From Hormiphora californensis (taxonomy: Eukaryota > Ctenophora > Tentaculata > Cydippida > Pleurobrachiidae): 64,000 bases of DNA. Positions 54,301 through 62,057 of the stretch are shown here, piece after piece. The notes beneath the pieces are model-generated. The model was not told the DNA's origin. It ran no database searches and saw nothing but the letters and a program-made list of their open reading frames with translations. Within the stretch, counting starts at the first letter, position 1, and each line of letters opens with the position of its first letter. Both the position numbers and the translations under genes were made by a program. Location: positions 6,928,842-6,992,841 of the forward strand of contig CM035358.1 of the NCBI GenBank assembly GCA_020137815.1, written 5' to 3'.

Positions 54301-55563
54301 TACCTAGCAACGAATTGTTAAATGTTACAATCTCCCTCCCCTCCTGTTAGCGTCACAACCGTTACCTAGCAACGAATTGTTAAATGTTACAATCTCCCTC
54401 CCCTCCCGTCAGCGTCACAACCGTTACCTAGCAACGAATTGTTAAATAATACAATCTCCCTCCCCTCCCGTCAGCGTCACAACCGTTATCTAGCAACGAA
54501 TTGGTAAATACTACAATCTCCCTCCCCTCCCGTCAGTGTCACAACCGTTACCTAGCAACGAATTGTTAAATACTACAATCTCCCTCCCCTCCTGTCAGCG
54601 TCACAACCGTTACCTAGCAACGAATTGGTAAATACTACAATCTCCCTTCCCTCCCGTCAGCGTCACAACCGTTACCTAGCAACGAATTGTTAAATACTAC
54701 AATCTCCCTCCCCTCCTGTCAGCGTCACAACCGTTACCTAGCAACGAATTGTTAAATACTACAATCTCCCTCCCCTCCTGTCAGCGTCACAACCGTTACC
54801 TAGCAACGAATTGGTAAATGTTACAATCTCCCTCCCCTCCCGTCAGCGTCACAACCGTTACCTAGCAACAAATTGTTAAATACTACAATCTCCCTCCCCT
54901 CCCGTCAGCGTCACAACCGTAACCTAGCAACGAATTGTTAAATACTACAATCTCCCTCCCCTCCCGTCAGTGTCACAACCGTAACCTAGCAACGAATTGG
55001 TAAATGTTACAATCTCCCTCCCCTCCTGTCAGCGTCACAACCGTTACCTAGCAACGAATTGTTAAATACTACAATCTCCCTCCCCTCCCGTCAGCGTCAC
55101 AACCGTAACCTAGCAACGACCAGGGGTAATTGTTTAACCAATGCGATTTAAATGCCCCTAAAATACAGAATAGAAGGTATAATTTCTTACAAATGGTTGG
55201 TCTCGGTTCGGATTTTTCCCCACATAACTAATGATCTTGTTTTCAGAGCAGTGTTCGATAAAGGGCTTGCAGTCCTCGCCACAGATTATCAGAGCTGAAC
55301 AGATGAACAGTTGTTACGGACTAGAAGAAAGGAAATATAGCTATGTTAACTAATCTATGGTAAATATAATGGTAAATAATCTATGGTAACTATGGTAACT
55401 AAGCTATGGTAACTATGGGAAAGAGAGACACAATGAAAGGTTTCCTGAACTCACCCACAATATCTGTGATCCGTTCCCCAAACCGTTCTCCTCTGATAGT
55501 TATTTTACATCCGGGAGAGACGACAGTAGGGGATAGCCCATTCACCAAGGGCTGTGTTCCCAT
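30456..55563 (-). CDS. EXOC2: exocyst complex component 2 (SEC5), 20 exons traced, last exon(s) not found
   Basis: Exons in transcript order: 55563-55455, 55294-55191, 52939-52795, 52511-52397, 52255-52206, 51978-51872, 48227-48049, 47794-47686, 47585-47451, 47187-47097, 46793-46678, 46494-46316, 46181-46030, 45489-45347, 40986-40846, 39461-39333, 33645-33555, 31612-31480, 31295-31169, 30560-30456. All junctions are GT-AG and the phases agree; they total 820 codons. It starts MGTQPLVNGLSPTVV with an IPT/TIG domain (residues ~1-90), the RalA-binding domain of SEC5. Exon 7 carries KKDKADRIRNALNVIERF, matching the family's strongly conserved KDKAD-RNAL segment. Later exons match SEC5 helical-rod segments (DPAWE, LVLVLGNCRHT, FPWQECNPPS). 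The exocyst tethers secretory vesicles at the plasma membrane. Vertebrate EXOC2 has about 920 residues, so roughly 100 C-terminal residues are unaccounted for. Two protease genes and many repeats lie in its introns. Confidence 0.93.
30691..31186. repeat. 37-bp minisatellite spanning an EXOC2 5' splice site
   Basis: About 13 copies. Read on the minus strand, each unit is the last 18 nt of exon 30 side 31295-31169 (GTTAACATATATGTTCAG) followed by the first 19 nt of the intron (GTAGGGTTGGGTTACCATG). The copy at 31169 is the functional exon end. Confidence 0.9.
31628..33247. mobile_element. 1.6-kb foldback of TTTTGTTNN repeats, 9-bp target duplication
   Basis: Starts with a G run and TCTCATGTTGGTTTTGTTG, and ends with the inverse and a C run. 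GTAGGGAGG flanks both ends (31619-31627, 33248-33256). The interior consists almost entirely of TTTTGTTGAGATTTGTTGGT-type repeats on one arm and the complement on the other, turning near 32515. It has no coding capacity and lies in EXOC2 intron 17. Confidence 0.85.
33257..33525. repeat. G-rich minisatellite GGAGTAGGGAGGGAGTTGTTGA
   Basis: Irregular units of AGGGAGTAGGGAGT and GGGAGTTGTTGAGTAA. G-tracts on the plus strand could form quadruplexes. Adjacent to the foldback's right flank. Confidence 0.8.
33720..33862. repeat. CTCTCTCCTTAGTAAAAGTAATGAT minisatellite, left part
   Basis: About four 29-bp units. The array resumes at 38807 after the giant foldback, which therefore inserted into it (CTCTATTC duplicated). 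Confidence 0.85.
35114..35906. mobile_element. 0.8-kb MITE, TAGTAGAGTCGATAACTACA ends, copy 1
   Basis: Long inverted arms (about 300 bp) surround a core with GTACGTGCAATTGCC and GCGCAACCGCACGTGCGG. The opposite arm of the host foldback shows the site without it; a TA or CTA duplication fits. A nearly identical copy begins at 63344. Confidence 0.8.
36126..36358. repeat. (CT)n-(GA)n hairpin at the foldback apex
   Basis: About 105 bp of CT followed, after TATCGTTTCGGAAATTGAG, by about 110 bp of GA; fully self-complementary. Confidence 0.9.
38807..39370. repeat. ~103-bp repeat spanning an EXOC2 5' splice site plus 29-bp units
   Basis: Five copies (38916, 39022, 39126, 39227 and the exon copy at 39331) of CTCGTCTCCTAGATCAGTTA with following CTTCTTCAGGCAG. 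On the minus strand this is the last ~34 nt of exon 39461-39333 plus its donor GAG|GTGAGATCATTA. Between copies are CTCTCTCCTTAGTAAAA units. Confidence 0.88.
39502..40484. mobile_element. 983-bp TTAA-flanked hairpin element (piggyBac-type)
   Basis: Ends GGCCAGAGGGGGGGGTCCG and inverse; TTAA at 39498-39501 and 40485-40488. The surrounding minisatellite preserves the empty site (TCTAGTTAATGTAACGATC). The interior is a long hairpin, with arms GCCACTACATTCAGCTCATA near 39850 and 40130. No ORF. Confidence 0.85.
40485..40845. repeat. AATGTAACGATCTCTCT minisatellite
   Basis: About a dozen 20-36-bp units of TTAATGTAACGATCTCTCTCGCTCTAG type, running up to the donor of the EXOC2 exon at 40846. It is related to the CTTAGTAAAAGTAATGATCT units nearby. 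Confidence 0.85.
41301..41307 (+). promoter_or_regulatory. TATA box of the first protease gene
   Basis: TATAAAA 42 bp before the ATG at 41349, a spacing that leaves a very short 5' UTR. The second protease gene has the same arrangement. Confidence 0.65.
41349..43071 (+). CDS. papain-family cysteine protease with C-terminal ShKT domain (cathepsin L-like)
   Basis: Exons 41349-42358, 42537-42683, 42939-43071; GT-AG with matching phases. The order is a signal peptide (MKTALLLFPLLALTLSAS), an inhibitor-I29-type propeptide (EHFLAFKNYRQEVNAIN..., FSIMT), and the mature C1A protease. The protease has the oxyanion Gln and catalytic Cys in QQGGCGSCWAF, the catalytic His in PNHAVTVVGYG and Asn in RNSWGADWG; the GCNGGW and disulfide Cys are in place. 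Exons 2-3 add an acidic linker (EEEMEESEEPETES), one ShKT domain (C...C...C...C-AATCKWC), and a short Cys/His tail C-x6-C-x4-C-x-HEH-x-CH. Likely secreted or lysosomal digestive or immune protease. Reading past the exon 1 donor gives a premature stop two codons later. The gene sits entirely within an intron of EXOC2 on the opposite strand. Confidence 0.92.
43185..43225 (+). repeat. LINE/SINE-type 3' tail (GGTATATAAGCG...ATT repeats)
   Basis: GGGTATGGGCGGTATATAAGCG followed by (ATT)n closely resembles the sequence at 3998-4050 (GGGGTACTGGCGGTATACAAGCG plus ATT repeat). This is the usual look of an L2/CR1-type 3' end or a SINE using it. Confidence 0.5.
43290..44000. repeat. AACACCCCCCAGTGTTA repeats and an inverted repeat
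   Basis: Three 31-bp units at 43290-43375. Then inverted segments TTTTATTATGCCTATTTTCG (43710) and ATAGGCATAATAAAATCC (43967) flank ACTCGCAGGCTCGT repeats, a probable hairpin element. No gene seen. Confidence 0.5.
44183..44322. mobile_element. hAT-type MITE, copy 2, with internal 5' duplication
   Basis: Same family as 7532-7640. The target duplication ACTGTTAG (44175-44182, 44323-44330) places the left end at 44183. The element therefore carries 31 extra bp (CAGGAACCTGTCAGAGCATT...) before a second CAGGAACCGACC. Confidence 0.85.
44341..45380. repeat. 26 x 40-bp minisatellite spanning an EXOC2 5' splice site
   Basis: Almost perfect 40-bp units; one C-to-T variant is at 44777. On the minus strand each unit is the last 32 nt of exon 45489-45347 (ending GTGTCAGG) plus the first 8 nt of the intron (GTAAGTGC). 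The copy at 45347 is the true donor; the other 25 are intronic. Confidence 0.95.
45500..45835. repeat. ~62-bp repeats at the 3' end of an EXOC2 intron
   Basis: Units TGGATTGATGTGTTTATACT plus GTGGAGCACAGAGAGTATCT plus GGCTT and a poly-G run. On the minus strand the poly-C forms the pyrimidine tract of the acceptor CCCCTTAG at 45490. A small inverted pair (ACGGAGATCGGTTAGTCGA, 45525 and 45570) interrupts it. Confidence 0.8.
45855..46052. repeat. 7 x 28-bp minisatellite spanning an EXOC2 5' splice site
   Basis: On the minus strand the unit is 22 nt of exon end (GAGGTTGCCCTCTACCTTAT + GA) plus GTAAGT. The copy at 46030 is the real end of exon 46181-46030. Confidence 0.93.
46186..46285. repeat. 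GAGATCGTTACTTTAACTAGG units
   Basis: Three to four degenerate copies directly at the acceptor side of EXOC2 exon 46181-46030; same motif family as at 51978 and 52515. Confidence 0.75.
46930..47038. mobile_element. hAT-type MITE, copy 3
   Basis: 109 bp, target duplication ATGTACAC (46922-46929, 47039-47046). The terminal G is mutated to A at 47038. Located in an EXOC2 intron. Confidence 0.88.
48240..48799. other. EXOC2 intron / upstream region of the second protease gene
   Basis: A poly-G run at 48269-48281 and AT-rich sequence. I see no exon or repeat element. Confidence 0.5.
48800..48806 (+). promoter_or_regulatory. TATA box of the second protease gene
   Basis: TATAAAA 36 bp before the ATG at 48842. 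The upstream in-frame ATG at 48761 would put the TATA box inside the coding sequence, so 48842, which opens a signal peptide, is preferred. Confidence 0.65.
48842..51545 (+). CDS. papain-family cysteine protease with two ShKT domains
   Basis: Exons 48842-48996, 49145-49261, 49588-49841, 50323-50466, 50574-50838, 50987-51096, 51241-51545, all GT-AG with matching phases. Signal peptide MLFFIALIVSAAA; propeptide with an I29-like helix (FNNWVNVEHKHF ... LKEIVEINDAQ); C1A protease with the catalytic Cys in NQGGCGSCWAF, His in TPHHAMAVTGY and Asn in KNSWGGGWG; then two ShKT domains in exon 7 (each six-Cys) and a terminal Cys/His tail C-x6-C-x3-C-x-HEH-x-CH. It is a paralogue of the gene at 41349 but with more introns and one more ShKT domain. 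It lies in a different EXOC2 intron, again on the opposite strand. It may be processed and secreted for digestion or defence. ShKT modules in such proteases probably direct interaction or inhibit the enzyme. Confidence 0.9.
49277..49370. mobile_element. hAT-type MITE, copy 4, right end missing
   Basis: Lacks the last ~15 bp of the right TIR. TAAGATTTTCTAAC (49263-49276) and TAAGATTTTTTCTAAC (49371-49386) flank it, longer than the 8 bp of the other copies. It sits 15 bp after the splice donor at 49261. Confidence 0.8.
49985..50260. repeat. three ~87-bp units in a protease intron
   Basis: Units contain CCATTCCATGCCAAGCTCGA, CTTTACAAATGTAAAG (palindrome) and AACATTCCATGACTCATT. Confidence 0.8.
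50472..50562. repeat. CTCCTTCATAAACTA 15-bp repeats
   Basis: About six units filling most of the 107-bp intron 50467-50573. The pyrimidine-rich unit precedes the acceptor TTCTACTAG. Confidence 0.8.
51978..52145. repeat. five 33-bp units GTGAGATTGTTACTTTAACT at an EXOC2 acceptor
   Basis: Unit GGTGAGATTGTTACTTTAAC + TAGGGGAAGAGCA. The first unit overlaps the acceptor of exon 51978-51872; two related units sit at the acceptor of exon 52511-52397 (52515-52575). Confidence 0.85.
52900..55125. repeat. ~36 x 62-bp minisatellite spanning an EXOC2 3' splice site
   Basis: On the minus strand each unit is about 17 nt of intron end (ending TTCGTTGCTAG) plus about 45 nt of exon start (GTAACGGTTGTGACGCTGAC...GATTGTAGTATT). 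The copy at 52939 opens exon 52939-52795; the other copies fill intron 2. The distal-most copy (about 55118) has a different upstream context, probably the original intron end. The unit has a frame-breaking length and in-frame stops, so only the proximal copy preserves the reading frame. Confidence 0.95.
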
Positions 55564-55816
55564 AACTGTGCAAGTACTTATTTACATCCTGGTTAGAACA
55601 GGACGCAAAGTTATTGGAGGTTATAAAAGTTATTGGGGGATAGTTATTATAGTGACAGAGAAAGAGCTGTGGAGAAATATAGAGTATACTGCAAGTTTGA
55701 TGAATAAAAACCAGTCAATAATAAATTAAAACACCCGTCACCCATCATAATCCACGTGATTCTGATCTGTATTTAAACTCTCTCAACACTTCTCAATTAA
55801 ACTCTCTTAACACTTC

Positions 55817-56605
55817 TCAATCCTCCAAGCCATCCTCGTCTTCCTCCCCACCCTCCTCCGCCCCTTCCATCTTGGCCCTCTTCTTCTTCTGCTTCATACT
55901 TCTCTCCCAGGCAGCCCGATGTTTCCGGTAGAGTAGCAATGCACTCCTTGCATCCTCCACCGAGTCATGGACACCCGTCTGGACTTCAGAATCAAGGAAA
56001 TGTTTCACGAGATTTTTAAGTGACGGTGTGTTGCCCCTTGAGATCTCTTTAAAGGGCTTGAAACTGGAAGTATCACGGATCAAATGCCGTGGATGGGAAA
56101 ACTCCAACACTGCAAAATCATTTGAAAGACCATGACCGATAACGATTCTGTCCTTGATCATTTCCGCAACCTCGGCCTGAGCTACTTTAAAACGAACTCC
56201 CTCTTCTTTGAGAATCTTTCCGGTGAGACCGGTGATGTGAGCTCGATAATCCGTGACATGTGATCTAGGTATCACGTACTTGTTGTAAACTACATCACCA
56301 TAAACATTCACTATTGAAACTTTGGCCAACTCACTTTCTTTTCCCTCCTTCCCCACTCCCACCATTTCACAGTCCATAGCTAGCCGATGGGTGATGTCTG
56401 TGGATAATGTGGTAGGGCTAGAAAATAACAAGGGTTTGCTTTTCCGTTTTGTCTGTTCTTCGGTGACTGCTGTTTCAAGGGAAGGTGATGGAGGACATAT
56501 TGGATCTTTTATCGGTTTTGTTTTGCTTCTCGTAGGTTTGGCAATAGTTTTCCGTAGCTTTTCCCAGTTTGAAGCCCCGGGAGTTTTCTTCTTATGTCTT
56601 GCCAT
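55817..56605 (-). CDS. REXO4: REXO4-type DEDDh 3'-5' exonuclease
   Basis: 262 residues, single exon, starting MARHKKKTPGASNWEKLRK. A basic N-terminus of about 70 residues is followed by the exonuclease domain: LAMDCEMVGVG (ExoI, D-E), HITGLT, IVIGHGLSNDFAVL (ExoII) and HDSVEDARSALLLY (ExoIII, catalytic His and Asp). A Lys/Glu-rich tail follows. The CEMVG form of ExoI is characteristic of the REXO4/ISG20/AEN group; the short length and basic N-terminus favour REXO4 (yeast Rex4, implicated in rRNA processing, nucleolar). It is shorter than vertebrate REXO4 (about 420 residues) mainly at the N-terminus. It lies head-to-tail upstream of EXOC2, 254 bp away. Confidence 0.88.
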   Translation of the reverse strand: MARHKKKTPGASNWEKLRKTIAKPTRSKTKPIKDPICPPSPSLETAVTEEQTKRKSKPLLFSSPTTLSTDITHRLAMDCEMVGVGKEGKESELAKVSIVNVYGDVVYNKYVIPRSHVTDYRAHITGLTGKILKEEGVRFKVAQAEVAEMIKDRIVIGHGLSNDFAVLEFSHPRHLIRDTSSFKPFKEISRGNTPSLKNLVKHFLDSEVQTGVHDSVEDARSALLLYRKHRAAWERSMKQKKKRAKMEGAEEGGEEDEDGLED

Positions 56606-56844
56606 CTATTAAGGAGAACTAACGGAAGAGATGTAATCAAAAACCATCAAAAAGTGGCTCAACCTGCAGCCATGTAGGCAGCCAAATAATTAACAGTTAT
56701 ATTTTTCGAAATGTTTTCAAAGCGATCAAAAATCACTCAATTGGAATTGTATGCTACAGACCCTGTTAGAAATAGGGATAAGACAGCTCATTTCAAATTT
56801 CAATTTTTCAAATCACTCGAAAAAAGATCAAAATTTTGATTTGC

Positions 56845-56960
56845 AAAAACGATTTCTTTGTAGTGGAAGCTCTTACGGTATTTCCCACGCTCCGTGGGAA
56901 AGTTTTCGACCGTGGGAAAGTTTTCAAAGCGTGGGAAAAGAGAGATACATACAATAACTA
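56845..56960. mobile_element. half copy of the CGTGGGAAAG MITE
   Basis: One arm only (GTGGAAGCTCTTACGGTATT, TTCCCACG, CCGTGGGAAAGTTTTC repeats), nearly identical to the left arm of the complete copy at 61845-62057. Confidence 0.75.
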
Positions 56961-57117
56961 AGAAAAAACAATTTATTTTTTATAGTTACTAGAGTACCCG
57001 TTTGCTGGGAACCCGTGACCTGGTAAATGGTAATTTATCCTCATATAACCGGTGACATTTGTGTTTGATTTTTAAAAGATAATTTGTTTGTTCCTTAGAG
57101 CAATGAGTCTCATAGTA

Positions 57118-57357
57118 GGAGCGGTTAGATCAGCACGTGCAGAAAGTCGCGCGCCACCCTAATCTCAGGTTACTCTCACGGCTTCATTTTGCATCCAATC
57201 CAAAAGTGACCTTCATCAAACCTGTAGATCTCCTCAAGGAGAAGCGAAAACTTGAGGGACATTTCTTGATAATGATTGGATGCGACCTCGAGGAGCTATG
57301 ACAATGCGCAAAAAGGGGTGGCATGCGACTTTAACCACGTGGTGATCTAACCGCTCC
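57118..57357. mobile_element. 240-bp TA-flanked MITE
   Basis: Ends GGAGCGGTTAGATCA and inverse TGATCTAACCGCTCC, TA at 57116-57117 and 57358-57359. Internal arms contain GTGGCAT/GCGCGCCACCC segments. Confidence 0.75.
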
Positions 57358-57359
57358 TA

Positions 57360-58170
57360 ACACCTTGGGTTTTTGAAAAAACGGCCATTACAATTTTGGC
57401 GAGGCGGGTAAATCATTTACTGTAACGCGCGAATTTTCCCAAAAAAGCGCTGCTTTTTTACGCCGCGCGCGGAACCTAGAATTACGCGCACAGTGTGTGT
57501 GTGTGTGTGTCGTGTACCTCCCGTACTTCCACCCACTTGCTGTCGTTGGGGAGCAGCGATCCCTAGATTTCACAGTTCTCTCCTCAGGTCACCAACACAC
57601 ATGGCTGCCCAGAGCGCCGTGCTCGATCTCCCGGTCAGGTCCCACCAAGGTAGCGCCGGGTTTCCCCGGTACCCCTTAGTGGTACCCTTCCATTGGAAGA
57701 CACGAGTCGACAGACGAGAACTGTTTCGATAAAGAGCATGAAGGTCACCACCAACAGCAGGCGCACTAGTACTACTGTACCAGTCTTACGGTACTGGGTT
57801 TCCCCAGAATAGGTTAAATCGCCGAACGATAGTGCGCGTTCATCTTCACCATGATGAGGCACCATTTGTGCACTACCACCTGCCTGTTTCCAGGCGTGTA
57901 CCTCTGATCGGGGTACAGTGGTAGGGTTCGGTCCATCGAGTCGTCATAGCAGCTATGATCGAGTCGACCCAGGTGGCGCTGTTCTTTTTGTTTTGCCGAT
58001 CTAGTTGTGGGGGGCCAGTCCAAAGACTAGTGACTTGGTTTGTATTGCGCTTTTGCTAGTTGCGGATTTGCTTCTGCCGTGATGGTTTCAACAGACTCTA
58101 CCTGATGAGATCAGGGCTTTGCCAGTGTGCACTTTTAAACTACCGTTGGTATAGAATCATTTTGGTGGTA
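57360..58170. other. unassigned region
   Basis: A (GT)n at 57492-57510 and moderate-GC sequence with several short overlapping ORFs, none with a recognisable domain. I see no gene. Confidence 0.5.
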
Positions 58171-59600
58171 GCGTTATGTTTTATTTGAATAGACCGGATT
58201 TGGTGACTACGTTGGTGAGTTTCCTTAGTTCCAGTGGCTCGTCTTCATTGTAAATGTTTTCTTTGATGTTTTGATACTCTTGAGTGAATCTGAGGTGGTC
58301 AAGGTCAGGACAGTTTAGTAGTTTGTGTTTGGAGTTTTCTCTTACCCCGCATAATTCACAGTTGGGTTTTATGGAAGGGTCTCTGTGGGAGAGGGCACTT
58401 CTCAGGTTGTTCTGGCTCGTTATGGCTAGTGTCAGACTTCTCATTGTTTCCTTGTTTTTGATTGTTAGTTTTGTGTTTTCTTTAATAATCTTCCCGATAA
58501 TCGTTGTAGTGAACTCAGAGTAATTTTTTGTCTTTAGTTCAGCGATTATTCCTGTCTCGTGTTGTTGTTTCAGCTTTGCCGTTATTTGGCTCTTTGTTTG
58601 TCCCAGTGCATTCTGGGTGTTTTTGCTGTTTGCAGTCGCTTGTTTTGCTATTTGATCTGCCCTCTCATTACCTTCTATGTTTGCATGGGCCTTCACCTTT
58701 ACTATTTCTACGCCATTATCTCTTTGCAGTTTGTGTATACTTCGTAGGGTTTCAGTAGGTTGTTTTGAGTTTGAAAAATTTCTTGTTAGTCTTCTCAGTG
58801 TAGTGCTAGAGTCGGTGTGGATCACTAGATGTGACTCCTTTGTTCCCATTTCTAGTAGTTTCTCTATTACCAATTGTATTGCCAGTAGCTCTGCTGGATT
58901 TATGGTGTTTTCGGGTGCAAGGGGCTCTTTGAGATGATTTCCTGGTTATCCATGTAGATTATGGCTCCTGCCCCTGTCATATGTGTTGAGTCTTTCTTAA
59001 TTCTTGACCCATCTGTATACGCGTTTGTTATTTTGTTCTTGCTCAGTTGGGAGTTTTGTTCAAAGGTTATATCGGTGTGTTTTGTCTGGTCGATGGCATT
59101 AGGAATTTTTAGGCTTGTTATATTATGAGTAATTTCATAGCTTTCGAGTGCGTTAGATGCAGCTCTTTTTTTTTCGTGGAAGGGATCTGTCCACCAGTTT
59201 CCCTCAGCCTTCAGGTTTATATAGTTGTTGATACTTTCTTTGTTGATATGGTAAGTGACATCGTCCACTCCTGCCATTGTGGTTAGCACTATGTGCTGAG
59301 TGTGTTCGTGTCCTCCGGTAATCCTTCGAGTGATAGAGTTCTGTGCTGCTTCCAGCTTCATCTTGAGTGTTTAGTTTTTCAGCACTTTCTGTCCCCGTAT
59401 GCCTGCCCCGTATGTCAGGGTCTTCATCAGTATATTGTCGTGAACGTATCTGCCTTGGGCTGTGCTTATTCCCCATTTTGTTGTCATGAGGTGTCTCAGT
59501 GGTCTCGCAGATCGTTTAATTGTTTCTGTTTTATTTTGGACGTGGGCTTTGTAGTTTAAGTTTTTGTCCAGGGTTATTCCTAGATACATCGCCTGGTTTG
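58171..59600 (-). pseudogene. decayed LINE 3' part: RT thumb, RNase H, zinc tail
   Basis: Reading minus, three frames in succession carry MYLGITLDKNLNYKAHV (end of RT), then TRRITGGHEHTQH and AYTDGSRI (first RNase H Asp), then VIHTDSSTTLRRL, EIVKVKAHANIEGNERADQIAK (RNase H Glu/His/Asp) and CELCGVRENSKHKLLNC. Frameshifts separate them. RNase H-containing LINEs are of the I/R1/Tad/LOA group. A further partial duplicate of the RNase H part is at 59614-59750. Confidence 0.8.
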
Positions 59601-59861
59601 TGACTGGGATAGTGTAGTGCTAGAGTCGGTGTGGATCACTAGGTGTGACTCCTTTGTTCCCATTACTGGCAGTTTCTTTATTACCAATTGTATTGCCAGT
59701 AGCTCTGCTTGATTTATGGTGTTTTCGGGTGCTGTTAGTTTTCCAAAATCCAGTTTCTGGTCTTTGTCACATATGTTTTGTTGTATCGTGTATCACCGAT
59801 ACTATCGGAAATTTAAATGTTTCAATATCAAGCAAAAGTGAAAAAAGATATCCATAAAGTC

Positions 59862-59936
59862 GCCTGACCGGGATTTGAACCTGGCATCTTATGCTTCTTA
59901 GCCCAGATTGTGGCCATTAGACCACGGAGCTGTTAG
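59862..59936 (-). other. tRNA-like sequence (possible pseudogene or SINE head)
   Basis: On the minus strand a box A TGGTCTAATGG and a box B GGTTCAAATCC are 40 bp apart, as in tRNA genes. The T arm pairs with one mismatch, but the acceptor stem pairs poorly and I cannot place a clean anticodon loop, so I do not call a tRNA. Confidence 0.35.
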
Positions 59937-59939
59937 GTA

Positions 59940-61140
59940 CAGTGCAATTCAGATATACTTATACTGTGCCGAGATTAGAAATTTTGGCAGAGGTTCCCCA
60001 GGGGCTCCTGGCCCCTACTCGGTTTTTCAAGAAAGTTCACCCGGCCAGATTCTGGCCCGCCGGTGCCTGTTATTGGAGCAACAGGAGCCCTTGCACAAAA
60101 GCTTTATTGGCACTTGAGTAATGTTGGTATATATATACTAAGTGTTATCGTGTTGGTCGTAGGGCAGGATTCCCTCAATTTGTGTTAATACCATTTGTTA
60201 CAGTTGACCGCACTTTATTGATCCATCAGGCCCCAGGATCGCGGCTACGGGACCTATCCCTGGCCTTTCCCCAGAGAGACCTCCCTCCCCGGGTCCTTCC
60301 TGTGAAGGACCCGCAGCACCCACCCCCCATGAGATTAGGCCCTAGGCTGCCACAGGGAGTCAGAAAATCCTGTCACCTGACTCCCCCCGCAGACGCGCAC
60401 AGTGTAAAATTTTAAAATTCATTGAAAATTTCCTCGCGTTTTATGTCGCCAAAAAAAAAAGTCGACGAAAAATTCCAAATTCGTGAATTCAGAATTATAA
60501 GAACTCCGGTCAGTTCTCATCTTGCCAATCCGTTTTCCGGGAACCCCTGGCCAAAGGACATTAAAGTTCACATAACGACCAAGTTTCATATCGATTGGAT
60601 AAGATTTTGGGTGGCTACGGTGAAAAATATCGTATTTTTGGCATTTTTAACTTTCCCGACGCGATTTACGACCCTTAAGGGTACGCTAACCAAAAATTTT
60701 TTTCGAGTGCAGGGAAATCTCTCACCGTAGGGTTGTAGGCCATGCCAAGGAGACCTCAAATATGCAATTTGAGCTCTCAAGTCGAATTCATATTTTTGCT
60801 ACAGCTGCTTGAAAAATGAACTGAAAATAAGTTTTTGGCATCTTAAAAATACATTTGTAAAGATAGGATCATAAAAATTTGTGGATTTGAAGAGGACAAA
60901 GAGGTGAGTAGCCACAAAAAAATTTTTTGAAATCCGAGCTGATTTCCGGTCCTGAGATGGATTTCTTTTTTTTGACTTTAACGCCATATTTGGCCAAGTT
61001 CCGAAAATATGTGAAAGCTGTAAATTGGTCAAAAGTTGCGTCTAACGATTCTCTATATGGCCATAAATTTTGGGCGCGTCCTTATTTGAGATAAGCTGTA
61101 CAGAGTTTTTTTTGTGAAAGCCGTCATTTCAGAAATAAAT
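59940..61140. other. unassigned, AT-rich, with scattered homopolymers
   Basis: No conserved ORF. A GAGACCTCAAATATGC region near 60750 and poly-A/T tracts; probably old repeat DNA. Confidence 0.45.
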
Positions 61141-61145
61141 AAATT

Positions 61146-61605
61146 CCCTGTATCTCAAAAACGGCTAATCGTAGAGACCTGAGACTATGCTTAAACGATT
61201 CAGAAGGTCCGATTTTGGGGGGGTCTTCTGAGAGACATTTTGCTCCAACTTCAACCGTTTTTGCTGTAATTGCGAAAAACAAATTCTATGAAAAGGGCAA
61301 AAGCTAAACTCCAATATCCTGAAATTAGGGAATTTTAGCTAAGAAAGGACCGAAACTATGGAAAAATGTGTAACAAGCTAATTCCTTCACTATTTGGTCC
61401 ATATGGGTCCCTATAATCACCAAAAACAAAATCACAAAAAATCCACGATGGCGAAGATGGGTTTTTGTTTTTCGCAATTACAGCAAAAACGGTTGAAGTT
61501 GGAGCAAAATGTCTCTCAGAAGACCCCCCCAAAATCGGACCTTCTGAATCGTTTAAGCATAGTCTCAGGTCTCTACGATCAGCCGTTTTTGAGATACAGG
61601 CGCCG
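61146..61605. repeat. hairpin repeat, arms ~145 bp
   Basis: TCTCAAAAACGGCTAATCGT...CTTCTGAGAGACATTTTGC (61150-61290) is inverted at 61460-61605. Then units GCATTGACGCAAAATCAAAA recur three times to 61775. Confidence 0.8.
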
Positions 61606-61844
61606 GCGCATTGACGCAAAATCAAAATTTTCGGAAAAAAACATGTTTTCGAAAATGTTGATTTTGCGTCATTGAGCCGGCGACGTGGCGCATTAACACA
61701 AAATCAAAATGCTCGAAAAAATGATTTTGCGTCATTGAGCCGGCTTACGTGGCGCATTGACGCAAAATCAAAATTTTCGAAAACATATTTTTTTAAAAAC
61801 ATGTTTTTTTTTCACGTTTTTTATTTTTTTTCACATTTTTTAGT

Positions 61845-62057
61845 GGAAGCTCTTACGGTATTTCCCACGCCCCGTGGGAAAGTTTTTGACCGTGGGAAAG
61901 TTTTCAAACCGTGGGAAAAGAGAGATACATACAATAACATACAAAAAATAATTATTTTTTTAAAGTTATTGTATGTATCTCTCTTTTCCCACGGTTTGAA
62001 AACTTTCCCACGGTCAAAAACTTTCCCACGGGGCGTGGGAAATACCGTAAGAGCTAT
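61845..62057. mobile_element. complete CGTGGGAAAG MITE
   Basis: Perfect-looking inverted arms AGCTCTTACGGTATTTCCCA ... to 62057, meeting near 61955. Each arm holds three CCGTGGGAAAGTTTT-type repeats. No clear target duplication. Confidence 0.8.

Noticed and set aside
52900-55125. Second CRISPR-like or centromeric satellite
   Set aside because: Continuous 62-bp units derived from an exon start; no spacers and confined to one intron.
59862-59936. Functional tRNA gene
   Set aside because: Box A and box B are present but the acceptor stem does not pair and no clean anticodon loop can be placed; kept only as tRNA-like.
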